A stretch of DNA of 64,000 bases from Paenibacillus peoriae KCTC 3763 (GCF_000236805.1 NZ_AGFX01000012.1:488048-552047); one strand, 5' to 3'. Positions 1 through 9,175 are shown, counted from the stretch's first letter. Notes: generated from the sequence alone by a model not told the origin. Translations and numbers: made by a program.

Positions 1-48
1 AGTGTACACCGCTTGTCCAGCCAGGGAAATAATAAACTCCGAAGTCAT
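1..48 (-). CDS. fliQ: Flagellar export gate protein FliQ (5' end only)
   Basis: Only the first 16 codons are inside the window; the gene runs off the left edge. The peptide starts MTSEFIISLAGQAVYT, which resembles the start of FliQ, a small two-helix membrane subunit of the FliPQR flagellar export gate. An AGGAGG site at 55-60 lies six bases before the ATG. It directly follows fliP, the usual order fliP-fliQ-fliR, which supports the call more than the short sequence does. Confidence 0.8.
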   Translation of the reverse strand, partial: MTSEFIISLAGQAVYT

Positions 49-85
49 TGCCGTCCTCCTTGATTGCTGTCCTTGCAGGAAATAT

Positions 86-841
86 TCATGTGTTAAAACT
101 CAGAAGCAATGATTTGACGACCAAATACCAGCCATCTACAAGCACAAAAAGCAGTATCTTAAAAGGAAGTGAAATCATTACAGGCGGCAGCATCATCATC
201 CCCATAGCCATGAGTGTACTCGACACCACAATGTCTATGACTAAAAATGGTATGAAAACCATAAAACCCATCTGAAATGCTGTTTTCAACTCACTGATTG
301 CATAAGCCGGGACCATCACCGTTAATGGAATTTCCTGATAATTTTTTGGTTTTTCCATCTTGGTGTACTTCATAAAGAGCAGTAGATCCTTCTCACGCGT
401 ATGAGAGAACATAAAAGTCTTGATCGGTACCGATGCCTTGTCCAGCGCCTGGGACTGTGTTATATCCCCCTTGAGATATGGCTGGAGCGCAGTTTCGTTC
501 ATAGCTGAGAATGTCGGGGCCATAATGAATAAAGTGAGAAACAAAGCCAGTCCGACAAGCACCTGATTGGGCGGCATCTGCTGTGTCCCCAGCGAGGTCC
601 GCACAAAGCCGAGCACGATCACAATTCGCGTAAAACTTGTCATAAGCACGAGCAACGCCGGCGCTACACTAATGACCGTTATAAGTAAAATAATAGACAG
701 CGAGGTGGCACCGGGCTGTCCTTTGTCCGAATTGCCGACTTGAATATCAATGTTCGGAATCGGTTCTGCAGAGGCCGCCGTCACCGAAATGAAGCTGAAC
801 AAGACAAGCAGCAAACATGCTAGTATAATCTTTTTTCTCAT
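86..841 (-). CDS. fliP: Flagellar biosynthetic protein FliP
   Basis: Core subunit of the membrane export gate of the flagellar type III secretion apparatus. The 251-residue protein has a cleavable signal peptide (about residues 1-25), then hydrophobic segments near 45-75 and 93-112, a hydrophilic periplasmic part with the conserved SHTREKDLLLF stretch, and two more membrane segments near 185-245. Length and signal peptide are typical of the family. Its start codon overlaps the fliO stop by four bases (ATGA), so translation is likely coupled. It is followed by fliQ. Confidence 0.97.
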   Translation of the reverse strand: MRKKIILACLLLVLFSFISVTAASAEPIPNIDIQVGNSDKGQPGATSLSIILLITVISVAPALLVLMTSFTRIVIVLGFVRTSLGTQQMPPNQVLVGLALFLTLFIMAPTFSAMNETALQPYLKGDITQSQALDKASVPIKTFMFSHTREKDLLLFMKYTKMEKPKNYQEIPLTVMVPAYAISELKTAFQMGFMVFIPFLVIDIVVSSTLMAMGMMMLPPVMISLPFKILLFVLVDGWYLVVKSLLLSFNT

Positions 842-1371
842 GAATCTCCCGACCGATCTGTAGTATTCTCCTCATTGCGCAGCTTTTCAAGTTTATCCTT
901 GCGATTTGGCATCTGCCGAAGCTTGGATTCAAACATCTCGTGAAACGACGTTTCTTCTTCAGACTGCTGCTGTACCGCGTTGTTCCGACGAAGCTTATCC
1001 GCAATTTTAGCGAACAGCGGGGCAATTGGGCCGCGCTGCAGAGAAGCTTCCTGCTCCAGTGCGGCCAAAATTTGCTCCACTTCTTCAGGATCGGATACTT
1101 TGTCAACAAGCCGGATATCTTCTCCCACACCAATGAGGTACACACTGCTACCAACTTCAACAAGCTGAAGGGATTTATTGGGGCCCAGCCCCACGCCTCC
1201 CAGTATGCGAACGGAGCGGTTGCTGAACCAGCTCTGATTTCTTTTGCTCAAAAACCGTATCAAGTACACGATCAGTACGATGATCAAGATTAGCACGAAA
1301 AGGACCCAGGCGATGTTGCCTATATTGCTGGATGTACTCAATGCGTCAGAGGCACCCTGTTTTGTATCCAT
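838..1371 (-). CDS. fliO: Flagellar biosynthetic protein FliO (FliZ of Bacillus)
   Basis: FliO is a single-pass membrane protein that helps assemble or stabilise the FliP ring of the export gate. The 177-residue product has one strong membrane helix at about residues 20-42, followed by a basic stretch and the compact FliO domain, with a motif like RILGGVGLGPNKSLQLVEVG at 54-73. The C-terminal third is charged. It is shorter than the Bacillus subtilis homologue and begins without that protein's signal peptide. The ATG has only a weak ribosome binding site and lies 12 bases after the cheY stop, so coupling is likely. Confidence 0.9.
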   Translation of the reverse strand: MDTKQGASDALSTSSNIGNIAWVLFVLILIIVLIVYLIRFLSKRNQSWFSNRSVRILGGVGLGPNKSLQLVEVGSSVYLIGVGEDIRLVDKVSDPEEVEQILAALEQEASLQRGPIAPLFAKIADKLRRNNAVQQQSEEETSFHEMFESKLRQMPNRKDKLEKLRNEENTTDRSGDS

Positions 1372-1383
1372 ACCGGGTGCGCC

Positions 1384-1749
1384 TTAGACACCCAGAGTTT
1401 TGTTTATGGCTTCGATAACCCGATCCGATTGGAAAGGCTTAACGATAAAATCTTTTGCGCCAGCTTGAATAGCATCAATAACCATGGCTTGCTGTCCCAT
1501 CGCAGAACACATAATAACCTTTGCGTTGGCGTCAATTTGTTTGATTTCCTTCAGAGCGGCAATGCCGTCCATTTCGGGCATCGTAATATCCATCGTAATC
1601 AGGTCCGGACGAAGCTCCTTGAATTTTTCAATCGCCTGTGATCCGTCCTGGGCCTCTCCTACTACTTCAAATCCATTTTTGGACAGGATGTCCCGAATCA
1701 TCATTCTCATAAATGCAGCATCGTCCACGATCAAAATACGGTTTGCCAT
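1384..1749 (-). CDS. cheY: Chemotaxis response regulator CheY
   Basis: Single receiver-domain protein of 121 residues that, when phosphorylated by CheA, binds the FliM/FliY switch and changes motor rotation. The acidic pocket is visible as the DD pair at residues 9-10, the phosphorylated Asp in the DLITMDITMPEMDG stretch near residue 54, the Ser/Ala switch region CSAMGQ near 82, and the conserved Lys in FIVKPF near 104. Its place inside the flagellar operon, after fliY and before fliO, is the Bacillus arrangement. A GGGAGG site precedes the ATG. Confidence 0.97.
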   Translation of the reverse strand: MANRILIVDDAAFMRMMIRDILSKNGFEVVGEAQDGSQAIEKFKELRPDLITMDITMPEMDGIAALKEIKQIDANAKVIMCSAMGQQAMVIDAIQAGAKDFIVKPFQSDRVIEAINKTLGV

Positions 1750-1778
1750 CTGAAATAAATCCTCCCTAAATTATGCTA

Positions 1779-3065
1779 TTATTGTAATTTTTGAATACGG
1801 TCCCATTGGCTTACAATATCTGTTACACGCACGCCAAAGTTCTCGTCGATCACGACAACCTCGCCCTTAGCAATCAGTTTATTGTTAACTAGGATGTCGA
1901 CCGGCTCCCCGGCAAGTTTGTCCAGTTCAATAATTGAACCTTGTGAGAGCTCCAGAATATCTTTAATTTGCTTTTGGGTCCTTCCTAATTCTACGGTGAC
2001 TCTAAGGGGAATGTCCATCAATAAATTTAAATTGTTTTCATCGACTTGCGCAAATGCACCAGACTGCAGGTTAGAAAATTGTACAGGCTGCACATTTACA
2101 TTACGTCCCGGTACTGCACCGTAGTGATGAGGTGTCCCATAAGGAGCTTGCGGCGGTACACCAGCTGGCATTCCATAATCCGGTGATCCATAGCCTGAAG
2201 CCGCTGGCTGTCCATATCCCGGGTCTTGAGGATATGCTGGCTGCTGCTGTCCGTAGCCTGCATTCTGTGGCGCCTGAGCGGCTACAGGCGGCTGCTGCGG
2301 AGCCTTGGCTTGTTGCGGCACTTCCGGAGCCGCTGTTGCAGCTGCCTGCTGTGCTGAGGTTTGCGGCTGCTCTTCGTCCTCTCCGCCATTCATCAGGATG
2401 CTTACCATTTTTTTGGCGAAGTTTACAGGTAACAGCTGCATCAATGTAGAGTCAATGAGTTCACCGATCAATAAACGGAAGGATACTGTGACAAGCGTCT
2501 CTTCAGCCGGCAAGCTGGATACTCCATCTCCGTGCATCGGGTCTAAAATATCAATCCCCGGTGGAGAGATATTCACAAAACGGTTAAACATGGTAGACAT
2601 CGAGGTTGCCGACGAGCCCATCATCTGGTTCATCGCTTCCTGCACGGCACTGATATGAATTTCATTTAATTCTTCATCTGCCGGATTTCCTTCACCACCA
2701 AGCATTAAGTCCGCAATAACCTGCGCATCGCGCTTTTTGATTACGAGCGAGTTAATACCTTCAAATCCATCGACGTAATTCACATGTACTGCTACGTGCG
2801 GCTTTGGAAATGCGGTTTCAAATTCAGAACGGGTAATAATTGAAACCTTTGGTGTCGTAATGTCCACCTTCTGACCCAGCAGTGTGGAAAGAGCCGTCGC
2901 TGCGCTGCCGAACGTTATATTACCGATTTCCCCGAGAGCATCCTGCTCCAGAGAAGTCAGAAAATCGTCAACGGTCTTGCCTGCGGGAGTAGAATCCGTC
3001 CCCGCTTCAGACTGTTTCAGCAAGGCATCGATTTCCTCCTGGGACAAATAGTCTTTACTCGTCAA
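1779..3065 (-). CDS. fliY: Flagellar motor switch phosphatase FliY
   Basis: C-ring protein that combines a CheC-type CheY-P phosphatase with a FliN-type switch domain. With the TTG start at 3063-3065 it has 428 residues: an N-terminal CheY-binding peptide (YLSQEEIDALLKQ), two CheC repeats with the E..N phosphatase signatures (ALGEIGNITFGSAA and ISAVQEAMNQMMGSSA), a linker of about 100 residues rich in Gln, Pro, Gly and Tyr, and a C-terminal SpoA/FliN domain. A longer reading from ATG 3095 or 3113 is open, but the TTG has an AAGGAG site upstream and fits the Bacillus N-terminus. The start overlaps the end of fliM by 11 bases. Confidence 0.95.
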   Translation of the reverse strand: MTSKDYLSQEEIDALLKQSEAGTDSTPAGKTVDDFLTSLEQDALGEIGNITFGSAATALSTLLGQKVDITTPKVSIITRSEFETAFPKPHVAVHVNYVDGFEGINSLVIKKRDAQVIADLMLGGEGNPADEELNEIHISAVQEAMNQMMGSSATSMSTMFNRFVNISPPGIDILDPMHGDGVSSLPAEETLVTVSFRLLIGELIDSTLMQLLPVNFAKKMVSILMNGGEDEEQPQTSAQQAAATAAPEVPQQAKAPQQPPVAAQAPQNAGYGQQQPAYPQDPGYGQPAASGYGSPDYGMPAGVPPQAPYGTPHHYGAVPGRNVNVQPVQFSNLQSGAFAQVDENNLNLLMDIPLRVTVELGRTQKQIKDILELSQGSIIELDKLAGEPVDILVNNKLIAKGEVVVIDENFGVRVTDIVSQWDRIQKLQ

Positions 3066-4053
3066 TTTCTTCAACTCCTTCGTCGACAATTTCATCAATT
3101 TGTACGGCAACACGATCTCTGACCATGCCGGGACTTCCCATAAACTTCAATTTCTCGCCTATCCGGATGGACAGTCCTTCCTTGACAGGTTTGTTCAATG
3201 AAATGACATCCCCAACCGAAAGGCCTAGAAACTCAGCCACATTTATCCGGGACTCACCTAGCTCGGCAACAATAGGAAGCTCTGCCTTGGTGACCCGTAA
3301 TCTCAAGGCGTCAATCTCTTCAGGCGCCCTTGATTTCTTTTGGGATGTAAACCACTGGTGCGTGGACAGTCTAGCCATAATGGGCTCTAATACCACGTGC
3401 GGGATACAGAGGTTAATCATCCCCGTGGTATCACCAATTTTGGTACTGAGCGAAATCAGAGCAATCGTTTCATTCGGCGAAACAATCTGCATAAACTGTG
3501 GATTGGTTTCCATCGCCTCCAGACGCGGTTCAATGTCCAATACCGTTTTCCAAGCCTCTTGCAGGCTATCAAAGGTACGACTGAAGATCCGCTCCATGAT
3601 TGTCGTCTCGATTTCTGTCAACGCGCTAACCTTGGGCGGCGCTGAGCCTGTTCCTCCGAGAAGCCTATCCAGCATGGCATAAGCTACATTCGGGTGAACC
3701 TCAAGCACCATTCGGCCTTCCAACGGTTCAGCTTCAAAAATGTTCAGAATAGTCATTTTTGGAATGGAGCGAATGAATTCATCATAAGGAAGCTGCTCCA
3801 CCTGAACGACATTAATTTGGACAAATGTACGAAGCTGAGCTGAAAAATAAGTAGTCAGATATCGAGCAAAATTTTCGTGTATCCGCGTCAGACTCCGAAT
3901 ATGATCCTTGGAAAAACGAAGCGCCCTTTTGAAATCATAAGCGCGAACTTTCTTTTGGGTATCTTCCTTTTTAAGTTCTTCCGCATCCATTTCACCGGAC
4001 GAAAGAGCTGCTAAAAGGGCATCAATTTCCCCTTGTGACAGTACATCCACCAA
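3055..4053 (-). CDS. fliM: Flagellar motor switch protein FliM
   Basis: C-ring switch protein that binds CheY-P and sets rotation direction. The 332 residues match the Bacillus length. Visible parts are the N-terminal CheY-binding peptide (LSQGEIDALLAAL), the central CheC-like domain from about residue 40 to 230, and the C-terminal SpoA/FliN-like domain with GDVISLNKPVKEGLSIRIGE near 280. It is followed with overlap by fliY, so the two switch proteins are probably translated in a coupled way. Confidence 0.97.
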   Translation of the reverse strand: MVDVLSQGEIDALLAALSSGEMDAEELKKEDTQKKVRAYDFKRALRFSKDHIRSLTRIHENFARYLTTYFSAQLRTFVQINVVQVEQLPYDEFIRSIPKMTILNIFEAEPLEGRMVLEVHPNVAYAMLDRLLGGTGSAPPKVSALTEIETTIMERIFSRTFDSLQEAWKTVLDIEPRLEAMETNPQFMQIVSPNETIALISLSTKIGDTTGMINLCIPHVVLEPIMARLSTHQWFTSQKKSRAPEEIDALRLRVTKAELPIVAELGESRINVAEFLGLSVGDVISLNKPVKEGLSIRIGEKLKFMGSPGMVRDRVAVQIDEIVDEGVEEIDE

Positions 4054-4096
4054 TGTTATTCACCCCCTTACGTGTTCCTGACAAGTTCACCTGGAA

Positions 4097-4570
4097 TCAA
4101 ATGGCTGCCAGCAAAAAGTCTGTAATTTTGGCGTTCCCCAGGTGACCTTCAGGGAGCGACTTGTTGATGAGATCCGTCAGCTTGTCACTGAATTGGCTAC
4201 GGCCTTTAGCCGTTCTGAGCTCATCAGGTTTGGTGTCTGCAAGTAATTGAATAACAATCGGCTTAATACTAATGTCTTTGATTTTTTCAAAAGCTTCTTT
4301 TGCTTTGGCATCGTTTAATTGGAAAGAAAGATTCATCTGTACAATGTAATCGGCGTCCGCTAAATTCGTTTTAATACCGGTAATTTCAGAACTCACTTCC
4401 ACCAGTTCATCTGCTGACAATCTTGGAAGCTGTTCTGCTTGAACGGCTTGCGCATTCGGAGTGACTTCCGACTTCTTCCCGCTAAGCGCTGGTATAAGTA
4501 CAAAGGCCGCGCCTGCAATCAAAGTAATCGCGAGTAAAATTGTAATGAGCCATGGCAGCATCTTCTTCAT
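4097..4570 (-). CDS. fliL: Flagellar basal body-associated protein FliL
   Basis: Inner-membrane protein around the stator that supports torque, especially in swarming. The 157-residue product has one membrane helix at residues 7-28, a variable linker, and a periplasmic FliL domain (VQMNLSFQLNDAKAKEAFEK near residue 80; IVIQLLADTKPDELRTAKGR near 104). The start overlaps the swrD stop by four bases (ATGA). Confidence 0.94.
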   Translation of the reverse strand: MKKMLPWLITILLAITLIAGAAFVLIPALSGKKSEVTPNAQAVQAEQLPRLSADELVEVSSEITGIKTNLADADYIVQMNLSFQLNDAKAKEAFEKIKDISIKPIVIQLLADTKPDELRTAKGRSQFSDKLTDLINKSLPEGHLGNAKITDFLLAAI

Positions 4571-4791
4571 TCGTCTTCCTCCATTTGTTGCACTTTTATC
4601 GTGGCGGCATGGATGCCGATTTCACGGCTGTAATCCTTGATCAAGGAGACGACATCTGCCGCTTTTTCCAATACAATCAACCGTTTCCCCGTCACCAAAG
4701 TGACGTATGTATCCGGTGTTTCCTCCACAGTCTCAATGAGCAGCGCATTAAGCCACATAGGCGAGCCGTTCAGCCGCGTCAACGGGATCAT
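4567..4791 (-). CDS. swrD: Swarming motility protein SwrD (FlbD family)
   Basis: Small cytoplasmic protein of 74 residues, starting MIPLTRLNGSPMWLNALLIE, which is the FlbD/SwrD family signature. In Bacillus subtilis SwrD raises flagellar torque and is needed for swarming. The gene sits between the hook gene and fliL exactly as in Bacillus. It ends in overlap with fliL. Its short length and acidic tail are normal for the family. Confidence 0.92.
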   Translation of the reverse strand: MIPLTRLNGSPMWLNALLIETVEETPDTYVTLVTGKRLIVLEKAADVVSLIKDYSREIGIHAATIKVQQMEEDE

Positions 4792-4851
4792 CGTAACACC
4801 AACCTCCTGATAGGTGCGGAGGAGACTCTACTCCTCCGCGTTTAAATGAGA

Positions 4852-5670
4852 TTATCGTTTCAAGTTTACAACTTCCTGAAGCACTTCATCCGAAGTCGTA
4901 ATGATACGTGAGTTCGCTTGGAAAGCACGCTGAGCTACGATCATTTCGGTAAACTCACCAGTCAGATCAACGTTGGACATTTCCAGCTGACCGGCGACGA
5001 TGGCGCCTGTGCCAGCATCTGTACTGTTTGCTTCCATTGGATTAACTGCACCTTCTTCACCGGAGTTAACGGTTGCTCGGTACAAGCTCCCCCCGATCTT
5101 TTCCAAACCCTCAGGATTGATGACTTTAGTTACCCCGATTTTAGTTTGATTGTCTACAGTGCCATCCGACAACTGCTGGACAATCGTTCCATCCTGAGAA
5201 ATAGAAAAGGCGGTAGTTAAATCGTTCAACTGAATGGGAGTCCCCCCGCCTGAATCTGCGACGAATAGCCCGTCTGATGTAACCAACTGTCGATTTCCGT
5301 CAACATGAAAATCTCCAGCACGTGTCAAATATGGAACTTCTTGGTCCCCTGTCATTTTGACCAGAAAAAAACCATCACCATTAATTCGCAAGTCCGTTGG
5401 ATTGTTCGTTGTCATGGCACTTCCTGGCAAATGAAGCGTGTCAATTGAGCTTACAGTCGACCCTAATCCAACTTGCTTAGCGTTAATACCCCCGGCCGCG
5501 TCTCCGGGTGCGCTTGCCCCCGAACTTGTTTGGCTCAAAATATCTTTGAACATCACCCGGCCGGATTTGAAGCCTGTAGTATTTACGTTGGCAATGTTGT
5601 TACCGATAACGTCCAGCTTTGTTTGAAAGCCCTTCATGCCCGATACACCTGAATACATTGATCTCAACAT
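4852..5670 (-). CDS. flgE: Flagellar hook protein FlgE (FlgG-type length)
   Basis: Axial protein of 272 residues with the common rod/hook N-terminus (MLRSMYSGVSGM, DVIGNNIANVNTTGFK), the FlgE/F/G signature NPTDLRINGDGFFLVK near residue 92, and the C-terminal heptad motif (FTEMIVAQRAFQANSRIITT). It is short for a hook protein, as in Bacillus, where the gene at this place was first named flgG and is now regarded as the hook gene flgE. A GAGGAGG site precedes the ATG. It sits downstream of flgD, the hook cap, which fits the hook role. Confidence 0.9.
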   Translation of the reverse strand: MLRSMYSGVSGMKGFQTKLDVIGNNIANVNTTGFKSGRVMFKDILSQTSSGASAPGDAAGGINAKQVGLGSTVSSIDTLHLPGSAMTTNNPTDLRINGDGFFLVKMTGDQEVPYLTRAGDFHVDGNRQLVTSDGLFVADSGGGTPIQLNDLTTAFSISQDGTIVQQLSDGTVDNQTKIGVTKVINPEGLEKIGGSLYRATVNSGEEGAVNPMEANSTDAGTGAIVAGQLEMSNVDLTGEFTEMIVAQRAFQANSRIITTSDEVLQEVVNLKR

Positions 5671-5774
5671 TGAGTATAAATCCTCCTCTGTTTGGTTGCT
5701 TCGTTAACCGCATCAGTCGATCTGCGGCTTTTTCATGGCTTTCCTGTTCGGGCCAGCCACTTCGTATACAATTT

Positions 5775-6155
5775 TTATGAAATAATTACGGCACTGTCTA
5801 TTTGCGTAAATACGTTATCCTCCATGGACTGCTTGTCCATTGCTGTAACTACTGTCCGGTTAGGCACACTTACAATCAAAGCCATATCCTGCATTAAAAT
5901 CAATGATTCCTTGGCACCTTTGGCAGCCGCCTTATCGACAGCGGAGTTAATCTTCTCCATCTGATCGCTTCTCAACTCTATTCCTCGCTGCTCCAGCCGC
6001 TTGGCCGCATGATTGCTCAGCCTGAGAACCTGTTCCTGCAGCACCTGATCGAATGGTTTGGCATCCTTCGGCACTGGATTAGTCCGGTTTTGCGGAATCG
6101 CTGCCGGAGGAACATTGGCGGGAAAAAGGCGTCCAACCGTTATTCTGTTATTCAT
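5775..6155 (-). CDS. Flagellar operon protein of unknown role (TIGR02530-like)
   Basis: A 126-residue soluble protein between flgD and flgE. The middle part, with QVLRLSNHAAKRLEQRGIEL near residue 44-63, and the tail IVSVPNRTVVTAMD fit the family of small proteins found only in flagellar operons of Firmicutes (TIGR02530, recalled, not searched). No membrane helix or catalytic motif is seen. Its start overlaps the flgD stop by four bases. A role in hook or cap assembly is inferred from position only. Confidence 0.8.
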   Translation of the reverse strand: MNNRITVGRLFPANVPPAAIPQNRTNPVPKDAKPFDQVLQEQVLRLSNHAAKRLEQRGIELRSDQMEKINSAVDKAAAKGAKESLILMQDMALIVSVPNRTVVTAMDKQSMEDNVFTQIDSAVIIS

Positions 6156-6685
6156 GAGTTCTCACCACTTCCAGTAGAGGAAGAAGGTGTTGTATCTGAC
6201 GTTTCTGTTGCAGGAGCCGTTGAGTTAGGCTGGCTTACTGAAGTAACATCTTTTAATGCTACCTCGGACGATCCCATTTTGGCATACTGCACACCGTCGC
6301 GAATAATGATAGAATCTACAATTCCACTTTTCACCGTTCCTGCGGCTGTTTCACCCGTCAGGGGATCTTTTTTACCTGCCTCAATCCAGCTAGCTTCCTT
6401 CCCTATCAATCCGGAGGCAGTGCCCAAAGACTGTCCCAATGCAGTCAACTGCGTAGAAATGTTCATCAGTTGCTCCACCGAAGAAAACTGGGCCATTTGA
6501 GCGATAAATTCTTTATCCTCCAAAGGCTGCATCGGGTCCTGATTTTGCAGCTGGGTGATCAAAATTTTCAAAAATTGATCCTTACCCATTGTTTTGGTAT
6601 CCTTGGCACTTGCTGTTTTGACATTATTCACATTGTAATTCGGCCAGACGTTACTGGTGGATACATTGTTGTCTGTAGTCGTCAT
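6152..6685 (-). CDS. flgD: Flagellar hook capping protein FlgD
   Basis: Scaffold that caps the growing hook and is removed when the hook is complete. The 177 residues include the conserved N-terminal segment DQFLKILITQLQNQDPMQPL and the EFIAQMAQFSSVEQLMNI motif, which define FlgD. The C-terminal part is short and ends in a Ser/Thr/Gly-rich tail, so the Ig-like and Tudor-like domains of larger FlgD proteins are reduced. It lies between fliK and the small flagellar operon protein, the usual hook-gene neighbourhood. Confidence 0.94.
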   Translation of the reverse strand: MTTTDNNVSTSNVWPNYNVNNVKTASAKDTKTMGKDQFLKILITQLQNQDPMQPLEDKEFIAQMAQFSSVEQLMNISTQLTALGQSLGTASGLIGKEASWIEAGKKDPLTGETAAGTVKSGIVDSIIIRDGVQYAKMGSSEVALKDVTSVSQPNSTAPATETSDTTPSSSTGSGENS

Positions 6686-6704
6686 AGTGTTCTCACCTCC
6701 ATCA

Positions 6705-8162
6705 TTACGCTTGTGCTGTAAAGGAACCTGTCCGATTCACATCATCTGCGCGTTGTTCTGCTGTCCAGTTGCGCAGCTCTTCTGCCATTTCGGCTACCTT
6801 CAAAGCATCCTCGTTCTCTTCTCTACTTTGAGCTTTGGAACGCTGGTTGGATTGCTGTTGTTGATTAGCACCGGAGCCACGGCCATCCTGATACATATGG
6901 GAGGAAAGTGATTCATTATGCGTTACTTCCACCTTATCAACCTGAATACCCTGGCTTTGCAGGCTGGCACGCAGCTGCGACATTTGCTGTTCCAGCAAAT
7001 CTTTCGCTCCGCTATGCTCGGTCATGAACTGGGCGACCAGATGACCATTCTGCATCGTCAGCTTAACTTCCAGCTGGCCCAGATGTTCAGGACGAAGCAT
7101 GATCGTAGCTTCCGTTAAACCGGAATGCTTTACAATATCAAGCTTCTGCACTACAAATTCAGTCATTTCCTTGGCAAATTGTCGTACATGCACGACAGGT
7201 TGGGCCGGAGCCGAAGGGGCTGTTCCTTGCGTCTGTACCGAAAGCTGTCCTGCAGTCGTGATCACTGGAGTCTGATTGTCAGTTGCTGCCGGGTCCACTT
7301 GCTCAGTTGCGTCTACGAATGCACTAGTTTCATCCGTTACAGTCGCTTTAACTGCAGATTGAACATGCAGATTAGTGGATGAACGTTGTCCTTCTGAGCC
7401 TTGTTGACTCGTTCCACCTTGACTCGCTTGCTGCTCAGGAGCAACAACCTGTTTGCCTGTAGAAGCTACAGTCAATGTCTGAGTACCATTAGCGCGATTT
7501 GTAGAAGGCTGAGCAGCTTGTGAATTCCCAGCATCAGCGAGTTCCACAGCTTTTATCACACCATTCCACTGCTCATCGGAAATAGTTCCCGTACCGGCTG
7601 TCACGCTTTGAAGCGATTGTAGCAGCTGTGTCACCTGGGACTTTTGTTCTCCTGAAGCCTGCTCTGCTACATTAACAAGCTGTGACAAAGCGTCCTGCAA
7701 TGCAAATCGAAGAGTAGCCGGATTAGCTGCCAAAGCCGTTAAGCCTGTTGCCTCTGTCGTTTCTCCACCATCTGACTGTTGATTAGCTCCGCCGCCTTGC
7801 AAAAACTGTTGAACTTGCTGAACCCATGATTGCAAAGCTGCAAGCAGAGCAGGATCAGCAGCTACCTGGTCATCCAGTTTCTCAAGATTTTGCAGCAAAG
7901 GAGTCAATGTTTCGATAAGCGGCTCGGATGGAGCTTCCGCAGATTCTCCGGCTGCAATAAGTGGAAGTACCATAACTAATGGAGAACCGTTAGCATCTGC
8001 CCCGGCTGAGCCCGTTTGCCCGCCTGTCATCATTTGCGTTAGTGTTTGATTAAACGCACCGTTTGCTGCTCCGGCTGCTGCTGTATTCGTTGTTGATGCT
8101 GACGTCGTGCTACCCGCTGTCTGACTGGAACTAAGAGATACACTTTGAGAAATAAGGGTCAT
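6705..8162 (-). CDS. fliK: Flagellar hook-length control protein FliK
   Basis: Secreted ruler that measures hook length and triggers the export switch through FlhB. The 485-residue protein has a long, low-complexity N-terminal half rich in Ala, Gln, Ser and Thr, as expected for an extended ruler, and a C-terminal Flg_hook domain at about residues 340-440 with LRPEHLGQLEVKLTMQNGHL. The tail is Gln/Arg-rich and charged. A GGAGGTG site precedes the ATG. It stands upstream of flgD. Confidence 0.94.
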   Translation of the reverse strand: MTLISQSVSLSSSQTAGSTTSASTTNTAAAGAANGAFNQTLTQMMTGGQTGSAGADANGSPLVMVLPLIAAGESAEAPSEPLIETLTPLLQNLEKLDDQVAADPALLAALQSWVQQVQQFLQGGGANQQSDGGETTEATGLTALAANPATLRFALQDALSQLVNVAEQASGEQKSQVTQLLQSLQSVTAGTGTISDEQWNGVIKAVELADAGNSQAAQPSTNRANGTQTLTVASTGKQVVAPEQQASQGGTSQQGSEGQRSSTNLHVQSAVKATVTDETSAFVDATEQVDPAATDNQTPVITTAGQLSVQTQGTAPSAPAQPVVHVRQFAKEMTEFVVQKLDIVKHSGLTEATIMLRPEHLGQLEVKLTMQNGHLVAQFMTEHSGAKDLLEQQMSQLRASLQSQGIQVDKVEVTHNESLSSHMYQDGRGSGANQQQQSNQRSKAQSREENEDALKVAEMAEELRNWTAEQRADDVNRTGSFTAQA

Positions 8163-8188
8163 TTATTTTTCACCTCCTTTCATGTACA

Positions 8189-9175
8189 TTACTTGGTGCC
8201 CATCAGCTTGTTCAAAATTTTTGCAGTCTGTCCCGCATCCTTTGCAGACATATTTTGCAGTAAAGAAGCACGTGTTGAATCATCTACTGTTTTTAATATG
8301 TTTAACGCCTTGTCCGGACTGATTTTATAAGTTTGTAAAATAAGTTCAGCACCGCTTTTCTTGTCCATGGAAGCAAATGTGCTGCTGATTTGAGTGTTTT
8401 GCAAGCTTTTACTCGTCGTTCCCGCTGTACTGCTTTGATCCTTTTTCAAACGGGACTGCAACGCAGCTACTGACAAATCCGTGGATGGTGTAACATTTTT
8501 CAGAGCCATGGTAATATCGGCTGCCTTTTTGGCATCCATCTTTTGCAGGATTTTCGCACTGTTTGCAGGATCCATATAGCTTAACAGTTGTACAGTTTCT
8601 TCCGTAGTCAGGTTTTCCATAATCGGTGCCGCCTTGCTTGCTGTCATACCTTCATACATGGAAGCGAGATCCTTCGCCTGCTTTACATATGGATCTTCAT
8701 TCGCTGTTCCGCTAGCAGTAGTGCCAGCGGCTTGCGTGCCTGTCTGTCCCTGCTGACCAGTCTGTGTCTGTTGCGTTTGCAGCGAATTGACTTGATTCTG
8801 CAGTTCTGTAACCTTTTTATCCTGGGCCGTTTTGGCAGCGGAAGCCTTTTTAAGCTCCTCTGTCTGTTTGGCCAAATCTGTCTTTAACTGCTGTATGGTC
8901 GCTTCAGAACTTTCAGACTGGGCTTTCTGATCTGCCTCTTTCGTCTGAGCAGCCTTATCTTTCGATTCAGGAAGCCAATTTTTCACGATTGGAATTTTGT
9001 TCCCCAATGTAATCATTTCGCTTCTGAAATCCATATTGAACAGTGTAAGCAGGACCCCGACCAGAACGATTGTGAACACAATCGGAATCAGGAAAAACAT
9101 AAACCGTTCAAATCCCCCGCCTGATTCTTTTTCTAAATCCATATCCAGTTCATTATCTGCTAACTTCTGTGCCAT
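8189..9175 (-). CDS. ylxF: MotE-like flagellar protein YlxF (MgtE N-domain)
   Basis: A 328-residue membrane-anchored protein found between fliJ and fliK in Bacillus-type operons. It has a cytoplasmic start, one membrane helix at about residues 25-47, a long Lys/Glu/Gln coiled coil at about 70-140, a Gly/Thr linker, and two helical repeats of the MgtE intracellular N-domain type in the C-terminal half (VQLLSYMDPANSAKILQKMD; ALNILKTVDDSTRASLLQNM). The family is thought to act as a flagellar chaperone or stabiliser; its exact job is not settled. Confidence 0.85.
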   Translation of the reverse strand: MAQKLADNELDMDLEKESGGGFERFMFFLIPIVFTIVLVGVLLTLFNMDFRSEMITLGNKIPIVKNWLPESKDKAAQTKEADQKAQSESSEATIQQLKTDLAKQTEELKKASAAKTAQDKKVTELQNQVNSLQTQQTQTGQQGQTGTQAAGTTASGTANEDPYVKQAKDLASMYEGMTASKAAPIMENLTTEETVQLLSYMDPANSAKILQKMDAKKAADITMALKNVTPSTDLSVAALQSRLKKDQSSTAGTTSKSLQNTQISSTFASMDKKSGAELILQTYKISPDKALNILKTVDDSTRASLLQNMSAKDAGQTAKILNKLMGTK

